Origin: Acidobacteriota bacterium
GTDB taxonomy: Bacteria; Acidobacteriota; Terriglobia; Acidiferrales; UBA7541
DNA: 47,579 nucleotides
Assembly (NCBI GenBank): GCA_016201215.1
Contig: JACQDH010000155.1
Location: 1 to 47,579 of the forward strand
Reading direction: 5' to 3'
Part shown: in pieces, positions 15,562 through 24,139 of the stretch
Layout: each line of letters starts with the position of its first letter
Position numbering within the stretch: the first letter of the stretch is position 1
The notes under the pieces: model-generated
What the model was told of the DNA's origin: nothing
Database searches by the model: none
What the model saw: the letters and a program-made list of their open reading frames with translations, nothing else
Program-made: the position numbers and the translations under genes

Positions 15562-16749
15562 GTGGGTTTACCGGCACTGCCAGCTCACTCCAACCAGCCG
15601 AGGAGCCCGATCCTCAGCGGGCGGCAGCGACCCGTCCCCGCTCTTCTTTCCCTGCTTTGTACAACGGTGTTGGTGCTCGCCACCGGCTGCGGCAAGAAGC
15701 AGCTCACTCCGGTGGAGATCCGCGCCATTACGCGCGAGATGGTGTTTGCCGCCAAGATCGCCACCGCGGGTAAAGCGGAAGTCGGGATGCGCCCGGAGAC
15801 TCCACCGTCCGGCCGCAAGGCACGCGCCGAGCGCCTGCCCGCTACCGATCACATCTACATCACCCTCCCTCCGAGCCGGTCGGACCAGGCCGATGCAGCG
15901 GCGCTGAGCAAGCTCCAGAACGAACTCGACCGCGTGGCCCGCCAGCACGACCTCGAGCGCGAGAACCGCACTACTGCGCCCGGGTTGGTGCGGTTTGATT
16001 ACCGGTACGGCGCGCTGCGCACTCACGTCATCCACATCATCGCGCCGCTCGGCAACCTGCGGGCGGAAGCGGCAGGGCGCCGGGTGCCGAAGGCGCGCCT
16101 GGCGATCATCATTGACGACCTCGGCTACGATCGCGCCGCCGCCGATGCTGTGTTCGACCTGTCGTTTCCCCTGACTGTTTCCGTGCTGCCGCACCACCCG
16201 CATTCGGCTGACATCGCCGAGGAAGCGCATCGCCGCGGCTACCAGGTGATGCTGCACCTGCCCATGGAGTCCAGCAACGGCGACGCGAAGCCCGAAGCAA
16301 TCCAACTGCGCACCGGGATGAACCCGGCCGAGGCCACGCGCCTGCTTGCCGGGATGCTGGAGACGGTGCCCTATGCTGCCGGCGCAAATAATCATCAAGG
16401 CTCGCTGGCCACCGCCGATGCGCGGTTAATGGCGACCGTCATGCCCGCGTTGCGCGAACGGGGAATGTTTTTCATCGACAGCCGCACGACCACCGCGACG
16501 CTGGCCTACGACACCGCGGTCCGCGCCGGCGTGCCCGCGGCGTCGCGTAAGGTCTTCCTCGACGACACGCCGAGGCGCGAGGCCGTGCGCCAGCAGATGG
16601 CGCTGGCTGTGAAGGACGCGCGCAAGGTAGGTTCCGCCATCGCCATCGGCCACCCTTACCCCGCCACCATCCAGGCGCTCCAGGATGAGCTGCCGCGCCT
16701 CAAAGCCCAAGGCGTTGGGCTGGTCTTCGCCTCCCAACTCGTCCGCTAA
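15562..16749 (+). CDS. Divergent polysaccharide deacetylase (YibQ/DUF610-like) lipoprotein
   Basis: About 395 aa from GTG at 15562; the frame stays open further upstream but there overlaps the S41 gene. The N-terminus has a hydrophobic stretch ending in VLVLATGC, a plausible lipobox, so the protein is probably a lipoprotein. The C-terminal two thirds form the divergent polysaccharide-deacetylase domain: ARLAIIIDDLGYDRAAADAV, then VSVLPHHPHSADIAEEAHRR, MLHLPMES, GANNHQGS, and IAIGHPYPATIQAL. This family is found near peptidoglycan and cell-division genes (envC, ctpA) in proteobacteria, and its biochemical activity is unsettled. The 10-bp gap from the CtpA-like gene indicates one operon and repeats that known neighbourhood, but no envC is present here. 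Confidence 0.8.
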   Translation: MGLPALPAHSNQPRSPILSGRQRPVPALLSLLCTTVLVLATGCGKKQLTPVEIRAITREMVFAAKIATAGKAEVGMRPETPPSGRKARAERLPATDHIYITLPPSRSDQADAAALSKLQNELDRVARQHDLERENRTTAPGLVRFDYRYGALRTHVIHIIAPLGNLRAEAAGRRVPKARLAIIIDDLGYDRAAADAVFDLSFPLTVSVLPHHPHSADIAEEAHRRGYQVMLHLPMESSNGDAKPEAIQLRTGMNPAEATRLLAGMLETVPYAAGANNHQGSLATADARLMATVMPALRERGMFFIDSRTTTATLAYDTAVRAGVPAASRKVFLDDTPRREAVRQQMALAVKDARKVGSAIAIGHPYPATIQALQDELPRLKAQGVGLVFASQLVR

Positions 16750-16775
16750 GGATTCTTGGGTTACGCAGGAGCGCC

Positions 16776-16789
16776 GCTTGCTGCGCCCC
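16776..16789. repeat. 14-mer shared by two convergent spacers, copy 2
   Basis: An identical copy of GCTTGCTGCGCCCC, also found at 8876-8889. Here too it lies just after the end of a plus-strand gene and before the end of a convergent minus-strand gene. The flanks also resemble each other (a GCGC or ACGC lead-in). Confidence 0.45.
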
Positions 16790-16822
16790 GCCGGTATCCA
16801 ATGGCGGAGCAAACCGATCGAG

Positions 16823-17950
16823 TCAGTCGAGGATTTCCCGGACAAGCTCGAAGACCTGGTTGGCGATGGAAGGTGCCGCCGTCAGCCCGGGCGATTCGAT
16901 GCCGAGGAGCTGAATGGCGCGGGGCACGTCCGGGTCTCGCGCGATCACGAAGTCAGCGGGCCCTTTGCCGCCGGGTGGCACGAGTTTCGCACGCAGGCCC
17001 GAGTAGGCGAGAACCAGGTCGGCCGCTTCGAGTTCGGGCAGCAGGCGCTTTCCGAGGCGCGCGAATTCCTCCACCGGGAGGCGGTCGCGCTCGTAGTCGT
17101 TCTTGTGTGCGACGTACCGCGCCGTTGGGCCCACCAGCACCGTGCCCCACAGCGTCCGGGTGAAGTGCACGCCGAGGCTCAAGCCCTCCGGATGCGGCAT
17201 CGGGTAAACCAACGCGTTGATCAGGTACGATTTCGCGCGCACCAACTCGCAGTATTCGCCGCGCACCGGGTAGATGCGGTAGCGTGTGTTGCCCAGCATG
17301 GCCGCGACCTCATCGGCGTAGAGGCCCGCGGCATTCACCACGCAGCGCGCCTCCGCAGTCTCCGTGGACGCTTTTTCTGCCTCGCCGATGCGAATCTCCA
17401 CGCGGATAAAATCCTTCCGGGGCTCGAGCCGCACCACCCGGGCATGCGTCAGAATGTTGGCGCCCTGCTCGGCGGCCAGGCGCGCGTAGGCCTTGACCAG
17501 TTCTTCGCTCGCCACGATGCCGGTCGAAGGCACCGCCAGCGCGGCGCGCCCTTGGATGTGCGGCTCGCGTCTGCAGATCTCCGCGCGGTCGATGATCCGC
17601 AGGCCCTCGAGACCATTCGCGCGGCCGCTTTCGAGCAGTTTGCCCAGCTCGGCTTCTTCATCCGGCGTGCACGCCACGACCAGCTTGCCCGTGCGCCGGT
17701 GCGGCACATTGTGCTCCGCGCAGAATTCGTAAGTCAGGCGGTTGCCCTCCAGGCAATGCCGCGCCTTGAGCGAACCCGGCGTGTAATAGAGTCCGGAATG
17801 GATCACGCCGCTGTTGCGCGAACTGGCGGCCATGCCCACTTTCGGCATCTGCTCGAGCAGGAAGACGTTGTCCCACCGCTTGGACAACACACGGGCCACG
17901 GCGCAGCCCACTACGCCGCCGCCGATGATGACAGCGTTCGCGAATTCCAT
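16823..17950 (-). CDS. FAD-dependent L-2-hydroxyglutarate oxidase-like enzyme (DAO family)
   Basis: 375 aa, similar in length to LhgO (about 400-420 aa) but somewhat short. The N-terminal FAD-binding Rossmann motif (VIIGGGVVGCAVARVL) is followed by SSRNSGVIHSGLYY, a signature of the L-2-hydroxyglutarate dehydrogenase/oxidase branch, and by GKLVVA and VNAAGLYADEVAAMLG. Members oxidise a 2-hydroxyacid to the 2-oxoacid and pass electrons to quinone or O2. The start is the ATG at 17950; a GTG codon at 17953 directly precedes it. The gene stands alone, 167 bp downstream of the asparaginase gene on the same strand. Glycerol-3-phosphate or another hydroxyacid as substrate cannot be excluded. Confidence 0.75.
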   Translation of the reverse strand: MEFANAVIIGGGVVGCAVARVLSKRWDNVFLLEQMPKVGMAASSRNSGVIHSGLYYTPGSLKARHCLEGNRLTYEFCAEHNVPHRRTGKLVVACTPDEEAELGKLLESGRANGLEGLRIIDRAEICRREPHIQGRAALAVPSTGIVASEELVKAYARLAAEQGANILTHARVVRLEPRKDFIRVEIRIGEAEKASTETAEARCVVNAAGLYADEVAAMLGNTRYRIYPVRGEYCELVRAKSYLINALVYPMPHPEGLSLGVHFTRTLWGTVLVGPTARYVAHKNDYERDRLPVEEFARLGKRLLPELEAADLVLAYSGLRAKLVPPGGKGPADFVIARDPDVPRAIQLLGIESPGLTAAPSIANQVFELVREILD

Positions 17951-18117
17951 CACTCAGAAGAATAAGCGAGCTTCCGCTGGAAGGAAACAGGAACGAGGGC
18001 AGCCAAGTGGAGGACGTGCTCTCTTTGGGGCGGACCTTGCGAAATAACGGAAGGCGGAGCCAAACAACAGGCTGGCTTGCCCTGCTTCCTAGCTTCTGTG
18101 CCTCCCCGCCTCTGGTC

Positions 18118-19284
18118 TCAGCCGCCGCGGCCTTCAAACAGCGCGGCGCAGTCCGCCAACCGGGCGGCCGTGCCGTCGTGTACCGCGTAGGTGACTCGTC
18201 GGCCGCGGGCCGAATGGGACCACAGCGTGGCCGCGCCGTGCACTCCGTCCTTGTTGAGAGCGTAATACTGCAGGTGGAGTTTTCCTAAGCGCGTCTTGTA
18301 GCCATTGTAGTTGCGTGCCACGCGGTGCAGTGCCTCAAGACATGCATTGGTCGGCGACATCCCCTTGCGCATCATCTCGAGGATCGTATGTCCGCCGCTG
18401 ACTTTGATGTTCTCCTCGCCGCGGCCGGTGGAGCCCGCCGCGCCCACGTCGTTGTCCACACAGAGCCCCGCACCGACAATCGGCGAGTCGCCCACGCGCC
18501 CGGCAATCTTCCACGCCAGGCCCGAGGTCGTAGTCGTGCCGGAGAGGTCTCCTTTTTCGTTTACCGCGAGACACGGGATCGTGCCGGTCGGCGGGTTCGT
18601 GACCACATCGTGGATCCACTCCCGCCAGGCCATCCGTTCGGGCGGGTCGAGCAGCCCCGCGATTTTCTCTTTCCACTCCGGGCTGTCCAGCCCGGGGCGC
18701 CAGTTCTCGGTGGTCGCGGCTTTCCAGGCCAGCCACGCCAGGCGGGATTTATCCGTCAGCAGGTTCATGCGCTCGAAGCCGTGTGCCTCGGCGAAGCGCA
18801 GCGCGCCGGGGCCGACCAGCATCACGTGGTTGGTGCGCTCGAGAACGAATTTGGCGAGTCGCGCGGGATTCTTGATGTAGCGCAGCGAGGCCACGGCACC
18901 GGCCCGCCGCGTCGGCCCGTGCATCACGCTGGCGTCGAGCTCGACTTCGCCGTCCTCATTTGGCAGGCCCCCATAACCGACCGAGCTGTCATTGGGGTCG
19001 TCCTCGACCACAGTGACCACGGCGAGGGCCGCGTCGAGCGTATCCCCGCCCTGGCCCAAGATTTCCATACCCCGGTCGAGCGCGCGCAACCCGTTCGCGC
19101 TGGAAATGATCAGCGGGCGCGTGGCCTTTGCCACCGGAGCGGTCTGCCACGCGCGCAGCGCAGGGAATCCCGCTTGCCCCGCGCCACGATTCGCGCCGGC
19201 AGCGCCGAAGAGTTTGCGCGCGCCCGCGGCCACGCCGCCGGCCAGGGTCGTCAGGAAAAACCTGCGTCGCGTCCAGTTCTGCAT
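18118..19284 (-). CDS. Tat-exported N4-glycosylasparaginase (Ntn hydrolase)
   Basis: 388 aa from the ATG at 19284, backed by the ribosome-binding site GAGGTGG. The N-terminus carries a twin-arginine signal (TRRRFFLTTLAGG). The mature enzyme is a type-2 asparaginase/glycosylasparaginase. These proteins cleave themselves before a Thr that becomes the nucleophile, then hydrolyse the GlcNAc-Asn bond or isoaspartyl links. The likely nucleophile is Thr235 in TGTIPCLAVNEKGDLSG, followed by GRVGDSPIVGAGLCVDND and TGRGEEN, which align well with human AGA. The usual H-D before the Thr is T-G here. Export suggests a role in degrading external glycopeptides, though no sugar-degradation genes adjoin. Confidence 0.85.
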   Translation of the reverse strand: MQNWTRRRFFLTTLAGGVAAGARKLFGAAGANRGAGQAGFPALRAWQTAPVAKATRPLIISSANGLRALDRGMEILGQGGDTLDAALAVVTVVEDDPNDSSVGYGGLPNEDGEVELDASVMHGPTRRAGAVASLRYIKNPARLAKFVLERTNHVMLVGPGALRFAEAHGFERMNLLTDKSRLAWLAWKAATTENWRPGLDSPEWKEKIAGLLDPPERMAWREWIHDVVTNPPTGTIPCLAVNEKGDLSGTTTTSGLAWKIAGRVGDSPIVGAGLCVDNDVGAAGSTGRGEENIKVSGGHTILEMMRKGMSPTNACLEALHRVARNYNGYKTRLGKLHLQYYALNKDGVHGAATLWSHSARGRRVTYAVHDGTAARLADCAALFEGRGG

Positions 19285-19384
19285 GTCCCCACCTCGCTGC
19301 CGAGTTGCGGAATTCCGCGCAGCATAGTCCCGGAAGCGGAGCGGCGGCAAGAACAAGTTCAGCGCAGGCCAGGTGCGGGGCCGC

Positions 19385-20710
19385 TCAGGACTGCACGGCG
19401 CGCGCCGGGAAGTAAGCAGGATAGACGCGGGGCCAGGGTTTGCGGTGGCGATAGCTGCGTGCGAGTTCGAGATAAATGCCGAGATCACGCTCCAGATCGG
19501 ACTGGGTCCCATCGAAGTAGAAACTGCGAATCGGGATGTTGCCTTGATCGCTGCTGACCCGCGGATAGATGGCCTCGCTCACGATGCCGTTCATGCAGGT
19601 GAACGGGCTGATGTCGAGGATGCCGTCCACGCCCTTTCGAGCCAGATAGACAGCCTTGCCGACGTTGACCACCATCTCGCCCTGGGCGCCGTGCCACGGC
19701 AGGTAGGGCTCGGCCCAGCGCAGCACGTCGCCGATATCCCCGGGCTCCTCGTACCCGCGGAAGTCTTCGGCGAACAGCGCGACCAGCTCGTGTTCGTCCT
19801 TCTTCTGGAACCGGCCGCGGAACTTGGCGCCCCAGGCGGCCAGCGAAAGCGAACGGCCTGCCAAGCGCAGGTCGCGGAGCTGCAGGGCCTGGGTGTACCA
19901 GATCCACTCGGAGATGTCGCCGATCCATGCTTCGCCGCCGGACTTCTCCAGGCGGCGGACCAGGTCGTCATTGCTGAACGTATTCAGGCGGCAGAAGATC
20001 TCTCCGACAATGCCGATCAGCGGTCGCTCAGCGTCGTAGCGCGCAGCCACTCGGCGAAAGCGGTCGCGGGAGCGGACCAGGCTGGCCTTCACCGCGGACA
20101 TTTGCTCGGCCACAGTGCGATAGGGCACCTCGAGCGCGTTGCACAGGTCGCCCAAGCTGACTTCGTAGGCCGCGTCCGCGTCGCCGGAGGCCAATTCGTA
20201 CGGACGGGTCTTCAGCAGCAGCTTCAGCAGGATGTCCGCGGCGACGATCGCCCGCCAGCTCGTCCGGACAAATGTCCCGGCCAGTTCGCCCACACCGCCG
20301 TAGGCGTTGGCGTCGCTGGGCGAAAGCACGGCGGTCTCCGTGTACCCGACGCGGACCAGCACTGTTTTCAGGTGTGAGGCGTACTGGCCGAAGCGGCAGG
20401 GGCCTTCGGAGGTAGGCATGAAGAAGACCATGTTCTTCGGATCGGCACCAGGCTGCTCGAGCAGCTTGAGAAAATCCCCCAGGGTCACCTTCATCGGGTA
20501 GCACTCATCCCCGGAGGTGAAGCGCGCGCCGAGTTCCCGCGTGCGCTCGTCGGACGGCGGCGTACACTCCGCGTCGATCCCGATCGAGCGGAAGGCGGCG
20601 GCGAAGGCGTGTGCGCTTCCGTAGGACATCCGCGGCAACCACACCTTTTTGCTGGCCAGCGGATGCGAGGCCGGAATCTGCTTCACGCGGCTGGAAAGTC
20701 CGAGGGGCAT
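19385..20710 (-). CDS. CoA-enzyme-activase-related protein, HgdB-like half (COG3581-type)
   Basis: 441 aa; a strong AAAGGAG seven bases before the ATG supports this start, which lies inside the 3' end of the upstream gene (28-bp overlap, different frame). The sequence resembles the uncharacterised COG3581 group, related to 2-hydroxyacyl-CoA dehydratase subunits. Cysteines sit in family-like settings: SGDECYPMKVTLGDFLKLLE, SEGPCRFGQYASHLKTVL, GEIFCRLNTFSNDDLVRRLE and ISPFTCMNGIVSEAIYPR. These could ligate an Fe-S cluster. In many bacteria this module is the C-terminal part of one very large protein; here it is a separate gene coupled to its partner. No acyl-CoA substrate genes adjoin, so the reaction is unknown. 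Confidence 0.75.
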   Translation of the reverse strand: MPLGLSSRVKQIPASHPLASKKVWLPRMSYGSAHAFAAAFRSIGIDAECTPPSDERTRELGARFTSGDECYPMKVTLGDFLKLLEQPGADPKNMVFFMPTSEGPCRFGQYASHLKTVLVRVGYTETAVLSPSDANAYGGVGELAGTFVRTSWRAIVAADILLKLLLKTRPYELASGDADAAYEVSLGDLCNALEVPYRTVAEQMSAVKASLVRSRDRFRRVAARYDAERPLIGIVGEIFCRLNTFSNDDLVRRLEKSGGEAWIGDISEWIWYTQALQLRDLRLAGRSLSLAAWGAKFRGRFQKKDEHELVALFAEDFRGYEEPGDIGDVLRWAEPYLPWHGAQGEMVVNVGKAVYLARKGVDGILDISPFTCMNGIVSEAIYPRVSSDQGNIPIRSFYFDGTQSDLERDLGIYLELARSYRHRKPWPRVYPAYFPARAVQS

Positions 20711-23700
20711 CGCAAAACTCCTTTGCTGTCGAGATAGGCCTCGCAGCGCGTCAGGTAACCGGCGTCGTTGCCGTGGCCGTCGAACTGCAGCACCAGGAAC
20801 GGCGCGCCGGCCGCCTCGCGCAGGAAGTGCTTAAGGAACGAATCCGGACCGCACTTGAAGTTTGTCAGGTAGACGATGTGCAGGTTCGGATGCTGCCGGG
20901 CCAGCAGGCCCGCGGCCAAGATTCGCCGGCCGGAATCCCAGTACATGTTGGGATGGAAGTCACCCACCGGCTGCGAGTCGAGCGGGAGGAAATCCATCGG
21001 CAAGACGTTCACGCCGTAGAGGTCGCGCAGCTTCCGCGGAATGTCGCAATTGCCGTTGCGGTCGTAGAGGTTGTACGGCCGGCCCACCAGCAACACGGCC
21101 GGCTCGTCGGTCAGCTCCAGCGCAGCCCAGGCCTTGCGGCCTGCCTCCAGCAGGCCATTGGCGAAATCCTTCTGGGCGGCGTAGGCAGCCTCGACCGCCG
21201 CGTCGCTCTGTCGGCGGGCGACGCCGAAGCGGGCAAAGTAGTCAGCCAGTTGCTTCTTCACGCGGCGTAACCCCAGGCGGAAATACACCGTGGGCAAGAG
21301 AATCACCGACGCACGTTCGCAAAATGCCGGCGCGGCGCGCAGGACGTACGGCAGGGTCTGATTCCACGGGCAAAGATGGGACTTCACGTGGGACGAATCA
21401 CCCGCGCAGGCTTCCATATCCATGACGTTGGGCAGCAGGACATAATCCGCGCCGGCATCGAGCAGCGCGGCCACGTGGCCGTGCGCAATTTGCACCGGGA
21501 AGCACGGCTCGGCCACGCTGAGCTCCACACCACGCGCGGCGGCCTGCTGGTCGGTGGGGCGAGAGAGGACCACGTCGAATCCGATTGCCTCGAGGTATCG
21601 GCGCCAGAAGGGGAAGCGGTCGAAGTAGTACATCGCGCGGGGAATGCCGACCGTCGGCCGGCGCTGGCCAGCGGGTGACAGCCCGGGCGACTCGGAGAAC
21701 CCTTGGAGCAGGGCGCGTTCGCGGAAAGCAAGCAAGTCTTCAATCACTGGGCGCCGGTCGGTGCGGGCGCGTTTGCGGAACTTGTCCGAGCACTTGTCGC
21801 CCCAGTAGGTCTTCTGCCCTTCGATGGTGATTTCTTTCATGTCGCAGTAGTTCGAGCAGGCCTTGCAAACGAACTCGCGCGTCCGGAAGCGGGTGCGGTT
21901 CAGGTCGTATCCACGGAAAGCGGAAGGGCGGGTGGTGGTGCGAGCCCGGTCGCGTGCGATCAGGGCCACGCCGATGGCGCCGATTACGCCGTTGTGCGGC
22001 GGCACGATGATGCGCCTGCCCAGCAGCATTGAGAACGCCGCGGCCACCGCATCGTTGTAAGCCGTGCCGCCTTGGAAGTAGATGACCTCGCCAACCCTGC
22101 GTCCCCGCACGACGCGGTTCAAATAGTTGAGCGCGACCGAATAGGCCAGCCCGGCGGCGAGGTCACGGACCTCCGCGCCGCGGTGCAGCGCCGCGGTCAG
22201 GTCGCGCTCCATGAACACCGTGCAGCGCTCGCCGAGCCGCGCCGGGGCCGGGGAGGAAAGCGCGAGCTTAGCGAACTCGTCTTTGATGCGGATGCCGAGC
22301 CGCTCGGCCTGCTCTTCGAGGAATGATCCGGTGCCTGCGGCGCAGGCCTCGTTCATGGCGAAATCCACCACCACCCCGCGCTCGATGGAGATGAACTTGG
22401 AGTCCTGACCGCCGATTTCGAAGATCGTATCCACCGGGCCGATTGCCGAGCGCCCGGCCACCAGCGTCTCATGCACATAGAGCGCGCCCGTCTTGTGCGC
22501 CGAGATCTCGTCGTTCACCGTGTCGACGCCGGCAAGTTCGCCGATCAATTCCCGGCCGGAGCCCGTGGTGCCCACGCCGCGAATCTCGATGTGCGCGCCG
22601 AGCCGCTGCTCGATCTCCTGCAGGCCCTGGTGCACCACTTCCATCGGACGGCCGACCGTGTAGAGGTAGATCTGGTGCAGCACCTGTCCGGCGCCGTCGA
22701 TCACGGCTAGATTGGTGCTCACCGAACCGATGTCGATGCCCAAGTAGGCGGGCATACGCTGGCCGTTCGTGGCCGACAACTCGAAGGGTTGAGCCTGACT
22801 CCGCAGGAGCACCACGTTTTCTAGCGAAAGCGGACGGTAGGCCGGCTGCGGGACCGACCGGTAGCTAGCCGCCAGCCCGCTCTGCTGTGGAATCGTGTGG
22901 AGCTTTTTCCCGGAGTACCGACGCCTCTCCTGTTCCTCGAGCAACGCGCTGCCCAGCGCGCCGAGCCAGGAGTGCAGCTCCGGCACGAAGAGTTGCTCGG
23001 GCGCAAGCTGAAATGTTTTGCGCAGCGCCTCGACGACGCCGGTGTTCTGCGCCACGCCGCCGAGGAAGGCCACTGGCGGAACGACCGGTTTGCCCTTCAC
23101 CAGGCCGCTCTTCAGATTGCGTGCGACTGCTTCGCACAGCCCTTTGAGGATTTCGTCGGTGCTGTAGCCCTTCTGCTGGGCGTGAATCATGTCCGACTTG
23201 GCGAAGACTGAGCAGCGCCCGGCGATCCGCGCGGCGCTCCGCGCGCTGCTCGCCACCGCGCCGATCTCCTCCACGCGATATTGCAGCCGGGAAGCCTGCT
23301 GGTCCAGGAACGATCCCGTGCCGGCGGCGCATTCCCCGCTGGTGGCATAGTCCGCGATCCCCGCATGCCGGACGAGGTCGCCGGCGCTGCCTCCGTCGTT
23401 TGTCGGGCAGTCCAGCCGCAGATACTTGGAGCTTTCGCCGCCCATTTCGAGGATCGTCCGCGCCTCGGGATAGAGCAGCGCCGCGGCGCGGGCAATGGCC
23501 TTGAATTCGTTCTCGAAAGGGAGGCCCAGAGCATTGGCAATCAGCCGGCCGCCGGAGCCTGTCGCGCGGATGCCAGCGATCCGTGATTCGCCAAGGATTG
23601 CGTAGAGCTCCTGCAGAAGTTCCAGCGCTGACTCCATGGGGCTGCCCAGAATGCGCCGGTATGCGGAGATGATCGCTGCGCGCCCAGCGCGCTGGCCAAG

Positions 23701-23832
23701 CGAGGCAGGAATGACCCGAAAGGATTTCGTTTGGGCCAGGAGGTCAGCGAACGCTTGCCGCTCGTCTGGCGCGGCGATCGCTGCCAGCTTGACGCTGACG
23801 CTGCCAACATCGAGGCCGACGTAGAAGCTCAT
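20683..23832 (-). CDS. Tandem BadF/BcrA-type activase ATPase fused to a DUF2229/COG3580 domain
   Basis: 1049 aa. There are two ASKHA ATPase domains of the HgdC/BcrA activase type: domain 1 about residues 1-325 (YVGLDVGSVSVKLAAIA), domain 2 about 360-630 (YLGIDIGSVSTNLAVID). Each keeps the CAAGTGSFL motif and a second cysteine: C168/C207 and C497/C537. In archetypal HgdC such a pair binds a [4Fe-4S] cluster at the dimer interface. A Cys-rich linker (ACSNYCDM, then GDKCSDKFRKRA) leads to a DUF2229-like domain (about 720-1040) with AEPCFPVQIAHGHVAALLDA and NFKCGPDSFLKHFL. Activases use ATP to drive single electrons to a dehydratase at very low potential. A fused pair could form the activase dimer within one chain. 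The true substrate is unknown. Confidence 0.82.
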   Translation of the reverse strand: MSFYVGLDVGSVSVKLAAIAAPDERQAFADLLAQTKSFRVIPASLGQRAGRAAIISAYRRILGSPMESALELLQELYAILGESRIAGIRATGSGGRLIANALGLPFENEFKAIARAAALLYPEARTILEMGGESSKYLRLDCPTNDGGSAGDLVRHAGIADYATSGECAAGTGSFLDQQASRLQYRVEEIGAVASSARSAARIAGRCSVFAKSDMIHAQQKGYSTDEILKGLCEAVARNLKSGLVKGKPVVPPVAFLGGVAQNTGVVEALRKTFQLAPEQLFVPELHSWLGALGSALLEEQERRRYSGKKLHTIPQQSGLAASYRSVPQPAYRPLSLENVVLLRSQAQPFELSATNGQRMPAYLGIDIGSVSTNLAVIDGAGQVLHQIYLYTVGRPMEVVHQGLQEIEQRLGAHIEIRGVGTTGSGRELIGELAGVDTVNDEISAHKTGALYVHETLVAGRSAIGPVDTIFEIGGQDSKFISIERGVVVDFAMNEACAAGTGSFLEEQAERLGIRIKDEFAKLALSSPAPARLGERCTVFMERDLTAALHRGAEVRDLAAGLAYSVALNYLNRVVRGRRVGEVIYFQGGTAYNDAVAAAFSMLLGRRIIVPPHNGVIGAIGVALIARDRARTTTRPSAFRGYDLNRTRFRTREFVCKACSNYCDMKEITIEGQKTYWGDKCSDKFRKRARTDRRPVIEDLLAFRERALLQGFSESPGLSPAGQRRPTVGIPRAMYYFDRFPFWRRYLEAIGFDVVLSRPTDQQAAARGVELSVAEPCFPVQIAHGHVAALLDAGADYVLLPNVMDMEACAGDSSHVKSHLCPWNQTLPYVLRAAPAFCERASVILLPTVYFRLGLRRVKKQLADYFARFGVARRQSDAAVEAAYAAQKDFANGLLEAGRKAWAALELTDEPAVLLVGRPYNLYDRNGNCDIPRKLRDLYGVNVLPMDFLPLDSQPVGDFHPNMYWDSGRRILAAGLLARQHPNLHIVYLTNFKCGPDSFLKHFLREAAGAPFLVLQFDGHGNDAGYLTRCEAYLDSKGVLRCPSDFPAA

Positions 23833-24139
23833 TGGGAACCCACGGAGTCCCTAGGCAGTGGCTCGTGGCCCCCGGCCCCAGCAGCGGCTTTGCTCCCACC
23901 CGGGGCGTCGCAGCGGGGCATAACTCCCACAGGGAAGCAAGGCTCCCCTAGACTAGCCCACCTAAACGATAGTAAGCAACGGACTTCTTACGGCGCGCCA
24001 CTGGCCATGCTAGCCAGCAGCACAACCCCCACTTAGATTTAGGCAATTCACGGACCATATGACCGGCTACGCCGGGAACAATCCAGGGTGGATACTCGTG
24101 GGGCTCGGTTTGGCGAGCGCGCCCCCGGGCAGGGGTCCT
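23833..24139. other. 307-bp intergenic region with GC-rich leader
   Basis: Spacer between the deoxynucleoside kinase and the activase gene, both on the minus strand. The half next to the activase gene (about 23833-23950) is GC-rich. Read on the minus strand it can form short stems, for example TTCCC-TGT-GGGAG near 23930, and GCCCC with GGGGC enclosing the centre. It also contains GAGCCACTGCC, but no other cobalamin-riboswitch core element. I see no gene in it. Confidence 0.4.

Noticed and set aside
23833-23953. Cobalamin riboswitch before the activase gene, suggested by GAGCCACTGCC
   Set aside because: The B12 box and the other conserved core segments are missing, and the gene has no clear cobalamin link.
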